Below, piece by piece: positions 8,123-16,478 of a stretch of DNA of 37,807 bases. The translations under genes were made by a program, and so were the position numbers. The stretch covers positions 1 to 37,807 of the forward strand of contig CALXIQ010000008.1 in the NCBI GenBank assembly GCA_944388405.1, given 5' to 3'. Origin of the DNA: an uncultured Ruminococcus sp. (GTDB taxonomy: Bacteria; Bacillota; Clostridia; Oscillospirales; Ruminococcaceae). The notes under the pieces are model-generated. The model was not told the DNA's origin and made no database searches. It saw nothing but the letters and a program-made list of their open reading frames with translations. Every line of letters starts with the position of its first letter. Position 1 is the stretch's first letter.

Positions 8123-8161
8123 CGAAAGGTATTAAACCTTTCGATATTGCCGAAGCAATAT
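8123..8161 (-). terminator. Two adjacent hairpins downstream of glyQS
   Basis: CGAAAGGT/ACCTTTCG (8123-8143) and ATATTGC/GCAATAT (8144-8161) abut each other just beyond the glyQS stop. They probably help end or stabilise the glyQS message before the bidirectional terminator. Confidence 0.4.
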
Positions 8162-8196
8162 GCCGTTATTAAAAGATAAAAATCCTTTAACCGTAA

Positions 8197-9579
8197 TTAA
8201 AACTCAAGCTTGCTTTGAATATACGCTTCAAGCTCTTCAATCTTGATTCTTTCCTGCTCCATTGTGTCACGGTCGCGAACCGTTACGCAGCCGTCCTCAA
8301 GGGAATCAAAGTCATATGTTATGCAGATAGGAGTGCCTATTTCGTCCTGTCTGCGGTATCTCTTGCCTATAGCGCCCGCCTCGTCGTACTCAACAGCAAA
8401 CTTCTTTGCAAGCTTGCCGTAAAGCTCGATTGCAGGGTCTTTAAGCTTTTTAACCAGCGGAAGCACACACGCCTTTACGGGAGCAAGAGCCGGATGCAGA
8501 TGCATTACCGTTCTGGTGTCATTCTTATCAGCGTCGATAACCTCTTCATCGTAAGCCTCGGTAACTATTGAAAGAAAAAGTCTTTCCACGCCCAGTGAAG
8601 GCTCGATAACGTAAGGAATGTATTTTGTGTTATCCTCAGGGTCAAAATACTCAAGGCTCTTTCCGCTGTGATTCTGATGCTGAGTAAGGTCGTAATCGGT
8701 TCTGTCGGCAATTCCCCATAACTCGCCCCAGCCGAATGGGAAGAGATATTCAAAGTCGGTAGTCGCCTTGGAATAGAAGCTCAGTTCCTCAGGGTCGTGA
8801 TCTCTCAGCCGCAGGTTTTCTTCCTTGATGCCGAGGTCAAGCAGGAAGTTTTTGCAGTAGCTTCTCCAGTAGTCAAACCATTCAAGGTCTGTGCCGGGCT
8901 TGCAGAAAAACTCCAGCTCCATCTGCTCAAACTCCCTTACACGGAAGATAAAGTTTCCGGGAGTGATTTCGTTTCTGAAAGACTTGCCTATCTGACCTAC
9001 GCCGAAAGGCACCTTCTTTCTTGAAGTTCTCTGAATGTTTGCAAAGTTTACGAATATGCCCTGAGCGGTTTCGGGACGGAGATACAGCTCCGATTTTGAA
9101 TCCTCAGTAACACCCTGGAAGGTTTTGAACATAAGGTTAAACTGTCTTATATCGGTAAAATCGCTTTTTCCACACTCGGGACAAACAATGCCCTTCTCAC
9201 GGATGTAATCCATCATCTGCTGATTTGTCCAGCCGGCAACGTTGGTGCCGTCAAAATTTTCTATAAGATTATCGGCTCTGTGACGTGTCTTACAGGACTT
9301 GCAGTCCATAAGAGGGTCGGAAAATCCGCCTAAATGACCTGACGCTACCCACGTTTCGGGGTTCATCAGAATGGCAGAATCAAGACCTACGTTGTAAGGG
9401 GTCTCCTGAACGAACCTTTTCCACCACGCCTTTTTGATGTTGTTTTTCAGCTCCACTCCGAGAGGACCGTAGTCCCATGTATTTGCAAGACCTCCGTAAA
9501 TTTCGCTGCCCGAATAAACAAAGCCCCTGTTTTTGCACAGCGCAACGATTTTTTCCATGGTCTTTTCACTGTTAAGCAT
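8197..9579 (-). CDS. glyQS: Glycine--tRNA ligase, homodimeric type
   Basis: A class II aminoacyl-tRNA synthetase that charges tRNA-Gly in the cytoplasm. At 460 residues it is the single-chain alpha2 form, not the alpha/beta pair of many bacteria. Features in order: [13 protein letters not shown] near the start; two CxxC pairs (C93/C96 and C133/C136) that probably hold zinc; RPETAQG (168-174); the class II motif 2 segment FRNE (201-204); a glycine-binding region containing [12 protein letters not shown]; motif 3 near EPSLGVERL; and a C-terminal anticodon-binding domain. AAGGAG precedes ATG 9579. It has its own consensus promoter and a leader of only about 25 bases, so there is no room for a T-box. 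Confidence 0.96.
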   Translation of the reverse strand: MLNSEKTMEKIVALCKNRGFVYSGSEIYGGLANTWDYGPLGVELKNNIKKAWWKRFVQETPYNVGLDSAILMNPETWVASGHLGGFSDPLMDCKSCKTRHRADNLIENFDGTNVAGWTNQQMMDYIREKGIVCPECGKSDFTDIRQFNLMFKTFQGVTEDSKSELYLRPETAQGIFVNFANIQRTSRKKVPFGVGQIGKSFRNEITPGNFIFRVREFEQMELEFFCKPGTDLEWFDYWRSYCKNFLLDLGIKEENLRLRDHDPEELSFYSKATTDFEYLFPFGWGELWGIADRTDYDLTQHQNHSGKSLEYFDPEDNTKYIPYVIEPSLGVERLFLSIVTEAYDEEVIDADKNDTRTVMHLHPALAPVKACVLPLVKKLKDPAIELYGKLAKKFAVEYDEAGAIGKRYRRQDEIGTPICITYDFDSLEDGCVTVRDRDTMEQERIKIEELEAYIQSKLEF

Positions 9580-9613
9580 GAATAATTCTCCTTAATTTTA
9601 TGATTATTTTAAT

Positions 9614-9642
9614 ATTATAATGCAAAATCTCCAATTTGTCAA
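9614..9642 (-). promoter_or_regulatory. Promoter of glyQS
   Basis: Read on the minus strand: TTGACA (9642-9637), 17 bp, TATAAT (9619-9614). The -10 and -35 boxes match consensus exactly. Confidence 0.88.
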
Positions 9643-9715
9643 GCATTATAGCCAAGCCTTTGCATTTTCCGTGGGTATTGTGACAAAGCCTCCGCATAAC
9701 GGCAGCACAGTAAGC

Positions 9716-11845
9716 TTATGCCGGGATAAAATCAATCTTTCCGCTGTTTACATCGGCGTTTTCAACCTTGATTCTTATTTTGTCGCCTACTCGCCACGAC
9801 TGACCGTTACTGAGGTTTTTCAGGCTCATTGTGCCGTCGTAGTAATATTCACCCTCCGGCAGAGCGTGAACCGAAACCAACCCCTCGCAGGTATCGGGAA
9901 GAGCCACAAACAAGCCGAAGTCGGTAGCCGAAACGATTATTCCGTCAAACTCCTCGCCGATATGCGCTTTCATATATTCCGCCTTGTAGCAGTCCTCGCA
10001 GCTTCGCTCCACAGTCATTGCGGTAAGTTCCGTCTGGGTGGACTGGTCTGCGGCGGCGTAGGAAAACTTGTTGTACTTATGAGCGCACTGTGAAGCGGAT
10101 GCACCGCTGAGGAAATCGCTCATAATGCGGTGAATCGCCAGGTCGGGATAGCGGCGTATGGGCGAGGTAAAGTGGGCGTAGTCGTCAAGCACCAGTCCGA
10201 AGTGCCCTACCGGCTCAGTGGAATATTTCGCTTTTGACATTGACCGTAAAACCAGATTGTTTATAATCATAAAAATATCTGTGCCCTTTGCTTTTTCAAG
10301 GATTGAGGACATATCTGCCGGCGAGGGACGACCTCCCCAGTTGAAGGTTATGCCCAGCTTTGTAAGCCCCTCTTTAAGCCCCTCCAGCTTTTCGTCGGAG
10401 GGCGGCTCGTGGACGCGGTACACAAAGGGGAGCATATTTTCAACGCCGAATTTTGCGGCGCATTCGTTGGCGGTCAGCATGAAATCCTCTATCATTTCCT
10501 CGCTTATGCCACGCTTTCTTACCGCAACGCCGACGCATACGTCGTTTTCGTCAATTATAAGCTTGCCTTCGGGAGTTTCCAGCTGGGGAGCGCCCCTGCT
10601 CAGCTTCTTGCGGTTAAGCTTGTCGGCAAGTTCCTTCATCACCGGCAATTCCGGCAGCACCTCGGCGTATTTTTCGCACAGAGCTTTGGAATTGTACCCC
10701 TCCAGCAGCTCGTTTATTTCCGAATAAACTCCCTTTACTCTTGAGCGGATAATGGTTTTGGCAAATTTGTACTCCTTTATATTGCCGGACTGGTCAAGAC
10801 GGGCAATGCAGGAAAACGCCAGTCTGTCCTCCTGGGGGTTAAGGGAGCAGATTCCGTTGGAAAGCTCCTGGGGGAGCATTGGTATAACACGGTTTGCGTA
10901 GTAAACGCTGGTGCCACGCCTGAAAGCCTCATTGTCAAGGGCGGATTTTGGGGTGACATAGTGGGAAACATCAGCAATGTGCACTCCCAGCTCGTAGCCG
11001 CCGTCTTCAAGCTTTTTAACGGAAACTGCGTCGTCGATGTCCTTGGTGTCTGCGCCGTCTATGGTGAAGATGGAAACATCTCTTAAATCAAGGCGGTTTG
11101 CCGCCTCGTCGGAAATTCTGCGGTAGTCTGATACCGATTTGGCTTCGTATATAACCTCGGGCGGAAAAATGGGCGTAATCCCGTTAAGCTCCAGCACCGA
11201 AAGAGCGCACACCGCCGCTTTGAGAGAGCTTCCGAAGCTGGCGGTCACGGCGCATTTGTGCTCTGAATGTCTGCTTCCTCTGGCAGTTATTTCAGCCATC
11301 ACCTTGTCGTGCTCGTGCAGCTCAAGATTATGGGGATTTTCAAAGTCCATAGCGTATTTTGATAGGGTGTCTGGGACGATTTTGAGTATTCCGAACTCGT
11401 TTACTATTTCCCCCGTAAACCGTGAGAAATTTTCCTCCACAATCTCCATAACCTCACCCTCGGGGGATTCGCCTTTGCCCTCAAAGGTGCGCACCAGCAC
11501 AATATCTCCCGGCATTGCGCCTTTTAGATACTTGCCTGTAATAAATATCTCCCCATCGGTCTTGGTATCCCTTACAAAGCCATAGGTCTTGTTAAGCCGT
11601 GAAACCACGCATTTGACTAAATCTTTTTTGTCCGCCAGAGTAAAGCCTATGCGTGATTCGGAAATCTCACCCTTAGCCTTAAGCTTTTCAACCGCTTTTA
11701 CGAAATCGTCAAAATCAAAGCCTTTGACACGGCAGCTTTTAAGAAGCTCCTTAAAGCGTATAGGCTTCTTGCCCGATTTTTTCAGCTTTGAAATTATAAG
11801 TTTGCGGTAATCGATTTTTGATTTCTTATCCTTTTTCTTACCCAT
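9716..11845 (-). CDS. rnr: Ribonuclease R (RNB-family 3'-5' exoribonuclease)
   Basis: RNase R degrades structured RNA processively from the 3' end and acts in mRNA decay, rRNA quality control and trans-translation. The order of domains is: Lys-rich N-terminus; winged-helix-like region (about 15-75); cold-shock-type OB domains (about 80-220, with YGFVRDTKTDGEIFI); the RNB catalytic core with the metal-binding series DGADTKDIDD (263-272), NRVIPMLPQELSNGICSLNP and FTSPIRRYPDL; and a C-terminal S1 domain (about 625-705). The length of 709 is normal. It starts 35 bases after the GNAT gene and probably shares its transcript. secG lies further upstream, and secG-rnr is a common Firmicute pairing, but the usual smpB is not next to it. 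Confidence 0.95.
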   Translation of the reverse strand: MGKKKDKKSKIDYRKLIISKLKKSGKKPIRFKELLKSCRVKGFDFDDFVKAVEKLKAKGEISESRIGFTLADKKDLVKCVVSRLNKTYGFVRDTKTDGEIFITGKYLKGAMPGDIVLVRTFEGKGESPEGEVMEIVEENFSRFTGEIVNEFGILKIVPDTLSKYAMDFENPHNLELHEHDKVMAEITARGSRHSEHKCAVTASFGSSLKAAVCALSVLELNGITPIFPPEVIYEAKSVSDYRRISDEAANRLDLRDVSIFTIDGADTKDIDDAVSVKKLEDGGYELGVHIADVSHYVTPKSALDNEAFRRGTSVYYANRVIPMLPQELSNGICSLNPQEDRLAFSCIARLDQSGNIKEYKFAKTIIRSRVKGVYSEINELLEGYNSKALCEKYAEVLPELPVMKELADKLNRKKLSRGAPQLETPEGKLIIDENDVCVGVAVRKRGISEEMIEDFMLTANECAAKFGVENMLPFVYRVHEPPSDEKLEGLKEGLTKLGITFNWGGRPSPADMSSILEKAKGTDIFMIINNLVLRSMSKAKYSTEPVGHFGLVLDDYAHFTSPIRRYPDLAIHRIMSDFLSGASASQCAHKYNKFSYAAADQSTQTELTAMTVERSCEDCYKAEYMKAHIGEEFDGIIVSATDFGLFVALPDTCEGLVSVHALPEGEYYYDGTMSLKNLSNGQSWRVGDKIRIKVENADVNSGKIDFIPA

Positions 11846-11880
11846 CAGTTTCGCCTTTCGTAATTTTCTTTCCCTTTAAT

Positions 11881-12657
11881 TTATTTCTCTGATTTTTCGT
11901 CATAACACAAAGCGCAGTATTCGCCGTCGTATTCAAACCCGATTTTCTCGGCGATTTTCACCGAAATCAGGTTTGCAGCATCCCAGTGGGGGCGTATTCC
12001 TCTTTGGGCGCATTCGGCTACAAACGCCGCCGAGCAGATTGAAGCAAGTCCCATTTTTCGATACTTTGGATTGGTGGCAATCTGAATTTCCATGCCGCCG
12101 CTGTAATATCCGAAAGAGGTGGCTGCCGATGCAAGTTCTCCGTCTATGAGAATAACATACCCAAGCCCGTTGCGGCGGTAGTCGTCGTAATCCTTAAAGT
12201 TGCTGACAAATGAGTTTTCCCACTTGCACTCTTTAAGCATATTATATTCTCTTTCCCCTGCTTTTACAAGGCTTGCCCCTTTGATTTTACAAATTTCAGA
12301 CGCAAGCTTTTCAAGCTTTTTTAAGTCAAAGCCCTTTGCAGGCAGCCTGAGATGATAGCGCTTTACCTCTGCAAGCCTGCACCCGCACTGCAAAAGCGGC
12401 TGAAGCCAGTGGGAAGTCTGTGGAATTACTACTATATCTTTTCCTCTTTGGTTTATAAGCTTTACAAGCTCATTGCTTTTTGCAGGCGTTCCTGCAAGAA
12501 AACAGAAATCTCCCGTAAAAACCGCCGCCCATGAGGGATTATCAGGGTCGTCCCAGTAGCCTTCCCCTGTTATGCCTTCTGAATAGCTTATCAGCATTGA
12601 ATCCCCGCACCATGAAAACATTTTAATTATATCTCCGTGATTGGTGGCCGAATACAT
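11881..12657 (-). CDS. GNAT-family N-acetyltransferase
   Basis: A 258-residue protein resembling the two-lobed GNAT acetyltransferases of the PF12746 type. An N-terminal lobe contains GDFCFLAGTP. The C-terminal catalytic fold has IDGELASAATSFGYY, the strand EIQIATNPKYRKMGLAS (acetyl-CoA pyrophosphate loop) and ISVKIAEKIGFEYDGEY. The acceptor substrate is unknown. Start choice is uncertain. ATG 12657 matches the N-terminal length of relatives as I remember them, but its only strong AAAGGAG (12690-12696) is 32 bases away beyond a hairpin. ATG 12621 (residue 13) has GGAG 11 bases upstream. It sits between secG and rnr. Confidence 0.8.
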   Translation of the reverse strand: MYSATNHGDIIKMFSWCGDSMLISYSEGITGEGYWDDPDNPSWAAVFTGDFCFLAGTPAKSNELVKLINQRGKDIVVIPQTSHWLQPLLQCGCRLAEVKRYHLRLPAKGFDLKKLEKLASEICKIKGASLVKAGEREYNMLKECKWENSFVSNFKDYDDYRRNGLGYVILIDGELASAATSFGYYSGGMEIQIATNPKYRKMGLASICSAAFVAECAQRGIRPHWDAANLISVKIAEKIGFEYDGEYCALCYDEKSEK

Positions 12658-12667
12658 AATTATATTT

Positions 12668-12688
12668 TACCGCAATAAAAATGCGGTA
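12668..12688 (-). promoter_or_regulatory. Hairpin between ribosome site and start codon of the GNAT gene
   Basis: The perfect 7-bp stem TACCGCA/TGCGGTA with a 7-nt loop lies between AAAGGAG (12696-12690) and ATG 12657. Folding would shorten the effective gap to about 11 bases. Confidence 0.45.
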
Positions 12689-12704
12689 CTCCTTTCAAGC
12701 AGAA

Positions 12705-12734
12705 TTAAAAATAAAAGCCCCGCAAATGCAGGGC
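12705..12734 (-). terminator. Intrinsic terminator after secG
   Basis: On the minus strand GCCCTGC-ATTT-GCGGGGC (one T-G wobble) is followed by TTTTATTTTT. It lies between secG and the GNAT-rnr pair, so the latter depends on read-through or an undetected promoter. Confidence 0.75.
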
Positions 12735-12749
12735 GAAATTTTGATGTGA

Positions 12750-13004
12750 TTAATTCATAATAGTAGAAATAATGTTTACCGCAAGAGTTACGATAAAAAA
12801 TACCACAGCCGCAATTTTTGTAAACTTTGAAAGCTTTGCGTCACGGGTTCCTCCCGAATTTCTGCCGTAAAAAGACTCGTTTGAACCGCCGCCGATTGCA
12901 GATGTAAGACCCTGTTCCTTGCTTTCCTGAACTAAAACTACCAAAATAATCACAAGGCTTGCCAGAATAAGCAGCACGCCTGCCACAATTTCAATTACGC
13001 TCAT
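12750..13004 (-). CDS. secG: Preprotein translocase subunit SecG
   Basis: The small membrane subunit of the SecYEG channel. The 84-residue product has two membrane helices (residues about 2-25 and 60-83) separated by a Gly/Ser-rich cytosolic loop with the family pattern LVQESKEQGL..AIGGGSNESF. The start is ATG 13004, 8 bases after GGAGG; an upstream in-frame ATG at 13079 lies on top of the promoter and cannot be used. It has its own promoter and terminator. secG upstream of rnr is a conserved Firmicute arrangement. Confidence 0.93.
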   Translation of the reverse strand: MSVIEIVAGVLLILASLVIILVVLVQESKEQGLTSAIGGGSNESFYGRNSGGTRDAKLSKFTKIAAVVFFIVTLAVNIISTIMN

Positions 13005-13044
13005 TGTTTCATCCTCCAAGACTCGATAATATGCAACTTTATTC

Positions 13045-13073
13045 AGTATATCAAATATAATCTGTTTTGTCAA
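13045..13073 (-). promoter_or_regulatory. Promoter of secG
   Basis: On the minus strand: TTGACA (13073-13068), 17 bp, TATACT (13050-13045). It lies just after thrB. Confidence 0.85.
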
Positions 13074-13109
13074 TAGCAAAAGAATAAATTTTTCCGTGCA
13101 AAAACCGCA

Positions 13110-13994
13110 TCAGCAAAGCTTTGTGCCAAAGTTGTCGATGTGAAACTCGTGAACCTCCCAGCCCGGGAGTCCCGCATTTTCAAGGGAGAATCTCATTTTC
13201 CCTGCAAAATAGGTGTTTTCTTCGTCTACAATCGCCATGATGGTAGGTCCTGCGCCGCTGATGTAAGCTCCGTATGCGCCGTGAGTGTAGGCGATGTCAA
13301 AAACCTCACGACAGTGGGGAATAAGCTCCATTCTGTAGGGTTGGTGAAGCTTGTCGTGAACGGCTGTCCGCAGGTTTTCAAACTTGCCAGTCAGCAGCGA
13401 AGCGGAAAACAGCGCCGCTCTGGAAAGATTGTATACGGCGTCCTTGTGGGAAACCTCTTTTGGCAGACAAGCTCTTGCTTTTTCCGTTTTAAGCTCAAAG
13501 TCGGGGATTATCGCCACAAATTTCAGCTTTGTGAAAACCTCCTGCTTAACCCAGTGAACCTTCCGACCGTCAAAAACGGCAGTGACTATTCCGCCAAGCA
13601 AAGCCGGAGCGGTGTTATCGGGGTGACCCTCAATCTGAGCGGCAAGGTCTACAAGGTCGTCGGTGGTAAGGGGATTGCCAAGCATATGGTTTGCCCCCGC
13701 AAGTCCTGCTACAATGCAGGCGGAGGAAGAACCCAGTCCTCTCGCCATTGGGATGTTGTTGGTCTGAACCAGCTTCAGCCCTTCAAGCTTTCTGCCGCAC
13801 ACCGCAAACAAGTCCTTTGCCGAGATGTAAATGAGATTTTTCTCGTCGGTGGGAATGTCAAGTCCGTCGGCGGAGGTAATGTCTATCCTGTCCGACTCCT
13901 CCATCTCCACATAGTTGTAAAATGTAAGGGCAAGCCCCAGCGCGTCAAAGCCTGCGCCCAGATTTGCCGAGGTTGCGGGAATCTGTATCTTCAT
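13110..13994 (-). CDS. thrB: Homoserine kinase
   Basis: A GHMP-family kinase that phosphorylates homoserine with ATP, the step before threonine synthase. The N-terminal PATSANLGAGFDALG, the ATP-binding PMARGLGSSSA (residues 82-92) and the C-terminal GAYGAYISGAGPT motif are all intact. At 294 residues it is of normal length. It follows hom by 27 bases in the same direction and is the last gene of the pheB-hom-thrB transcript. No thrC is seen in the window, and no strong terminator follows before the secG promoter. Confidence 0.95.
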   Translation of the reverse strand: MKIQIPATSANLGAGFDALGLALTFYNYVEMEESDRIDITSADGLDIPTDEKNLIYISAKDLFAVCGRKLEGLKLVQTNNIPMARGLGSSSACIVAGLAGANHMLGNPLTTDDLVDLAAQIEGHPDNTAPALLGGIVTAVFDGRKVHWVKQEVFTKLKFVAIIPDFELKTEKARACLPKEVSHKDAVYNLSRAALFSASLLTGKFENLRTAVHDKLHQPYRMELIPHCREVFDIAYTHGAYGAYISGAGPTIMAIVDEENTYFAGKMRFSLENAGLPGWEVHEFHIDNFGTKLC

Positions 13995-14021
13995 ATTGGT
14001 CTCCTTAACAGCAAAGACTTT

Positions 14022-15260
14022 TTACAGCAGTCTTATCTTGCTGGCAATTTCGCAGGAATGGGAAAGTATAGTCAGGTTTGTGTCAATATCAGCCTCCACC
14101 ATGTTGGGAGTAATGAACGCCAGCTCGTTTTCCGGTCTGCCTGCACGCTCGATGTACATAAGCTTGCCGAACATTTCGGAAATAGCAGGCTTCAAAGCGT
14201 CTGCGTCCTCCGCCTTGATGCGGACGTACATTGAGGTTTCCTGAGTTTTGTAATCAACCACATAATCCTTGTCGTGACTGTCCTCCCAGCTCATAGCCAG
14301 CACTCTGTTGTGATGCTTAAGACAGTCGATTATATCTCCCACCACAGCGGATGCGGTAGGAAGCTTTCCTGCCCCCTGACCGTAGAAAAGCACATCTCCC
14401 ACGCCGTCGCCTGTTACGGAAATTGCGTTGTAAACATCGTCCACCGAAGCCAGCAGATTGCTCTTTGAAACAAGTCTGGGGCATACGATTGCATAAACGT
14501 GGTCTTCTCCCACAGGCTTTACAGAACCTATAAGCTTGATGGCGTAACCTGCGTTTTCGGCGTATTCAACGTCGTCCAGCGTAATATGGGAAATTCCCGA
14601 GCAGTGAACCATTTCGGGATAAATCTGCTTGCCGTAGGCAAGAGAGCCAAGGATACAGATTTTTCTGCAAGCGTCGTAGCCCTCGATGTCGGCGGTGGGG
14701 TCCTTCTCGGCATAGCCCAGCTCCTGAGCCATTTTAAGGGCGGATTCAAAATCCATCTGCTCTTTTATCATTTTGGTGAGAATGAAATTGGTAGTGCCGT
14801 TTAAAATTCCGGAAATCTGCTCGATTTCATTTCCTGCAAGGCATTTGTTCAGCGGTCTGATAATGGGAATGCCGCCGCCAACGCTGGCTTCAAACAGATA
14901 GTTGCAGTTGTGTGCCCTTGCAATTGAAAGCAGCTCTGCACCGTGGGTTGCAACAAGCTCTTTGTTAGAGGTAACCACGCTTTTGCCTCTCTCAAGCAGC
15001 TTTTTGGTGTATTCGTAAGCGAAGGTCGCTCCGCCCACAACCTCGGCCACAACTTCGATTTCCTCGTCGTTTAAAATAATGTTGAAGTCTTTAACCAGCT
15101 TGTCCTCAAAGGGGTCGCCAGGAAAATCCCTCAGGTCGCAGATGTACTTGATGTCGCAATCTCTGCCCACCTTTTTGGAAATAGAAGCTCTGTTCTTTTC
15201 AAAAAGCTCCACGGTTCCCGAGCCTACCACTCCGTAACCGATAATACCGACTTTACTCAT
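14022..15260 (-). CDS. hom: Homoserine dehydrogenase with C-terminal ACT domain
   Basis: It reduces aspartate semialdehyde to homoserine with NAD(P)H, the branch point to threonine and methionine. The Rossmann motif GYGVVGSG is at residues 8-15. The catalytic domain has GILNGTTNFI and AEKDPTADIEGYDA. The C-terminal ~75 residues form an ACT domain, the usual site of threonine feedback inhibition. The length of 412 is normal. The start at 15260 has AAAGGA upstream. It lies between a PheB-like ACT protein and thrB in one operon. Confidence 0.95.
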   Translation of the reverse strand: MSKVGIIGYGVVGSGTVELFEKNRASISKKVGRDCDIKYICDLRDFPGDPFEDKLVKDFNIILNDEEIEVVAEVVGGATFAYEYTKKLLERGKSVVTSNKELVATHGAELLSIARAHNCNYLFEASVGGGIPIIRPLNKCLAGNEIEQISGILNGTTNFILTKMIKEQMDFESALKMAQELGYAEKDPTADIEGYDACRKICILGSLAYGKQIYPEMVHCSGISHITLDDVEYAENAGYAIKLIGSVKPVGEDHVYAIVCPRLVSKSNLLASVDDVYNAISVTGDGVGDVLFYGQGAGKLPTASAVVGDIIDCLKHHNRVLAMSWEDSHDKDYVVDYKTQETSMYVRIKAEDADALKPAISEMFGKLMYIERAGRPENELAFITPNMVEADIDTNLTILSHSCEIASKIRLL

Positions 15261-15321
15261 AAATTATACCATTCCTTTCATGCAAAAGCGCAGCCTTGCA
15301 TTTTTGATTTGTAAAATACAC

Positions 15322-15768
15322 TTATTCTCCCGAAATAATTTTGACGTCCACAACTCCGTCTGTCTTTGAAAGCTCGCTGCGAAGCTGTGCGGTGCTGACG
15401 GTATCATACTCCAGCCGTACCGAAATTGTCACCGTCGCCACCGAATCTATGGGTATATTCTGGTTTATTGTCAGAATGTTTGCGTTAAGCTCGTACAGCT
15501 TTGAAATTATTGACGAAAGTACGCCTTTTTCATCTCTCAGCAGACAATATACCGACACGATTTTTTTAGTAAACTGTTCCTCATAATTAAAAACCGAATC
15601 TTTGTATTTGTAGTAGGCGCTCCGTGAAATTCCCGCCACTCTGCAAGCCTCCGCCGATGTGGAAGCTATTCCCGACGCTCTTAAACGTTTTGCTTCCAGC
15701 ACCTTGGATATAATATCAGGCAGGACATCCGAGCTTACGATAACAAGTTTTCTCTCGCCGTCCGACAA
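15322..15768 (-). CDS. pheB: ACT-domain regulatory protein, PheB/UPF0735 family
   Basis: It resembles Bacillus PheB: an N-terminal helix-turn-helix-like segment (AEACRVAGISRSAYYKYKDSVF) followed by an ACT domain (VSVYCLLRDEKGVLSSII onwards). The family is thought to sense amino acids; no enzymatic function is established. I place the start at TTG 15768 (148 residues) because a GGGGGTGG-type ribosome site lies just upstream, the family is about 147 residues long, and the longer frame from 15831 would begin inside the promoter, ahead of the predicted transcript start near 15806. It is the first gene of pheB-hom-thrB, so it may regulate or sense the threonine branch. Confidence 0.85.
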   Translation of the reverse strand: MSDGERKLVIVSSDVLPDIISKVLEAKRLRASGIASTSAEACRVAGISRSAYYKYKDSVFNYEEQFTKKIVSVYCLLRDEKGVLSSIISKLYELNANILTINQNIPIDSVATVTISVRLEYDTVSTAQLRSELSKTDGVVDVKIISGE

Positions 15769-15812
15769 AATAAGTCCACCCCCAACAAACAGGTGTATTT
15801 GCGATAAGTACA

Positions 15813-15841
15813 AATATATCATGTTTTTCACTGTTTGTCAA
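15813..15841 (-). promoter_or_regulatory. Promoter of pheB-hom-thrB
   Basis: On the minus strand: TTGACA (15841-15836), 17 bp, TATATT (15818-15813), giving a start near 15806 and a leader of about 38 bases. The leader is too short for a T-box or a leader peptide attenuator. Confidence 0.82.
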
Positions 15842-15987
15842 GGAAAAAGCATAAAATCAACTTACAAAGCTTGCTTTATTTGTGGCGGTTTGGTCGGGTA
15901 ATGTGAACAATTAATATGGGTATGGCTTTTTGTTTAAAAATATTTGTCATTATTTTATAAAATGCCTGCCGATGAAAATATCAAAAC

Positions 15988-16000
15988 GGTCAAAATGACC
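15988..16000. promoter_or_regulatory. Small palindrome upstream of the V/A-ATPase promoter
   Basis: GGTCA-AAA-TGACC lies about 40 bp before the -35 box of the ATPase operon. It is operator-like, but no regulator is known. The rest of the divergent intergenic region (15842-16038) is AT-rich, and I see nothing else in it. Confidence 0.3.
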
Positions 16001-16038
16001 AAAAAATTATTAAAAAGCTAAAGTTTTAACTTTGCTCC

Positions 16039-16067
16039 TTGAAAAAAATCGGCAAGTGTTGTACAAT
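16039..16067 (+). promoter_or_regulatory. Promoter of the V/A-ATPase operon
   Basis: TTGAAA (16039-16044), 17 bp, TACAAT (16062-16067). The first gene starts at 16100, leaving a short leader. Confidence 0.75.
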
Positions 16068-16099
16068 AGCTATATATTCGGCTGTAGAGGGTGATTTTT

Positions 16100-16405
16100 A
16101 TGGATATAATTGCTGAAATACTTAATACCGAAAAGCTTGCCGAGGACAGGCTTAGAGCCGCCGAAGAGGAAACGGGGCGCATTATAAACCAAGCGGCAGA
16201 CGCCGAGGAGAAGCTCCAAAACGAGGCAAAAGCCGAAATAGAAAGCTATGAGGCGGCAAAAAAGGCTGAAACCGACGCCGCAATAGAAAAGCAGAAAAGC
16301 ATAATCGACGCTGAATGTAGCGAAAAAATGGGAGAGCTTGATAAAATCTTTGAGCAAAATCATGTCCAATGGGAAAACGGCATTTTTGAGCGCATTATAA
16401 GTTAG
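16100..16405 (+). CDS. ntpF: V/A-type ATPase subunit G/H (peripheral stalk)
   Basis: A 101-residue, highly charged, Ala/Glu/Lys-rich protein that should form one long coiled coil (residues about 10-85). It is placed first in the ATPase operon, where the G/H (NtpF-like) stalk subunit often lies. The stalk pairs with subunit E and holds the A3B3 head still against the membrane part. Sequence conservation in this family is low, so the call rests on size, coiled-coil character and position. The start is ATG 16100 after GAGGGTG; an in-frame GTG at 16091 overlaps the ribosome site. Confidence 0.75.
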   Translation: MDIIAEILNTEKLAEDRLRAAEEETGRIINQAADAEEKLQNEAKAEIESYEAAKKAETDAAIEKQKSIIDAECSEKMGELDKIFEQNHVQWENGIFERIIS

Positions 16406-16478
16406 TCAGGCTGACGCCGCATGATATGTATACAGCTTATTTACAGCATTTCCTTAAGGTGTAAGGAGGTCTTTTAAG

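Noticed and set aside
9580..9613. T-box riboswitch before glyQS
   Set aside because: The mapped-by-eye promoter leaves a leader of only about 25 bases, too short for a T-box. The threonine operon leader is also too short.
13140..14234. A 364-codon plus-strand open frame across thrB and hom
   Set aside because: It is antisense to two well-recognised genes, has no ribosome site or promoter, and its composition is the mirror of the real codon use.
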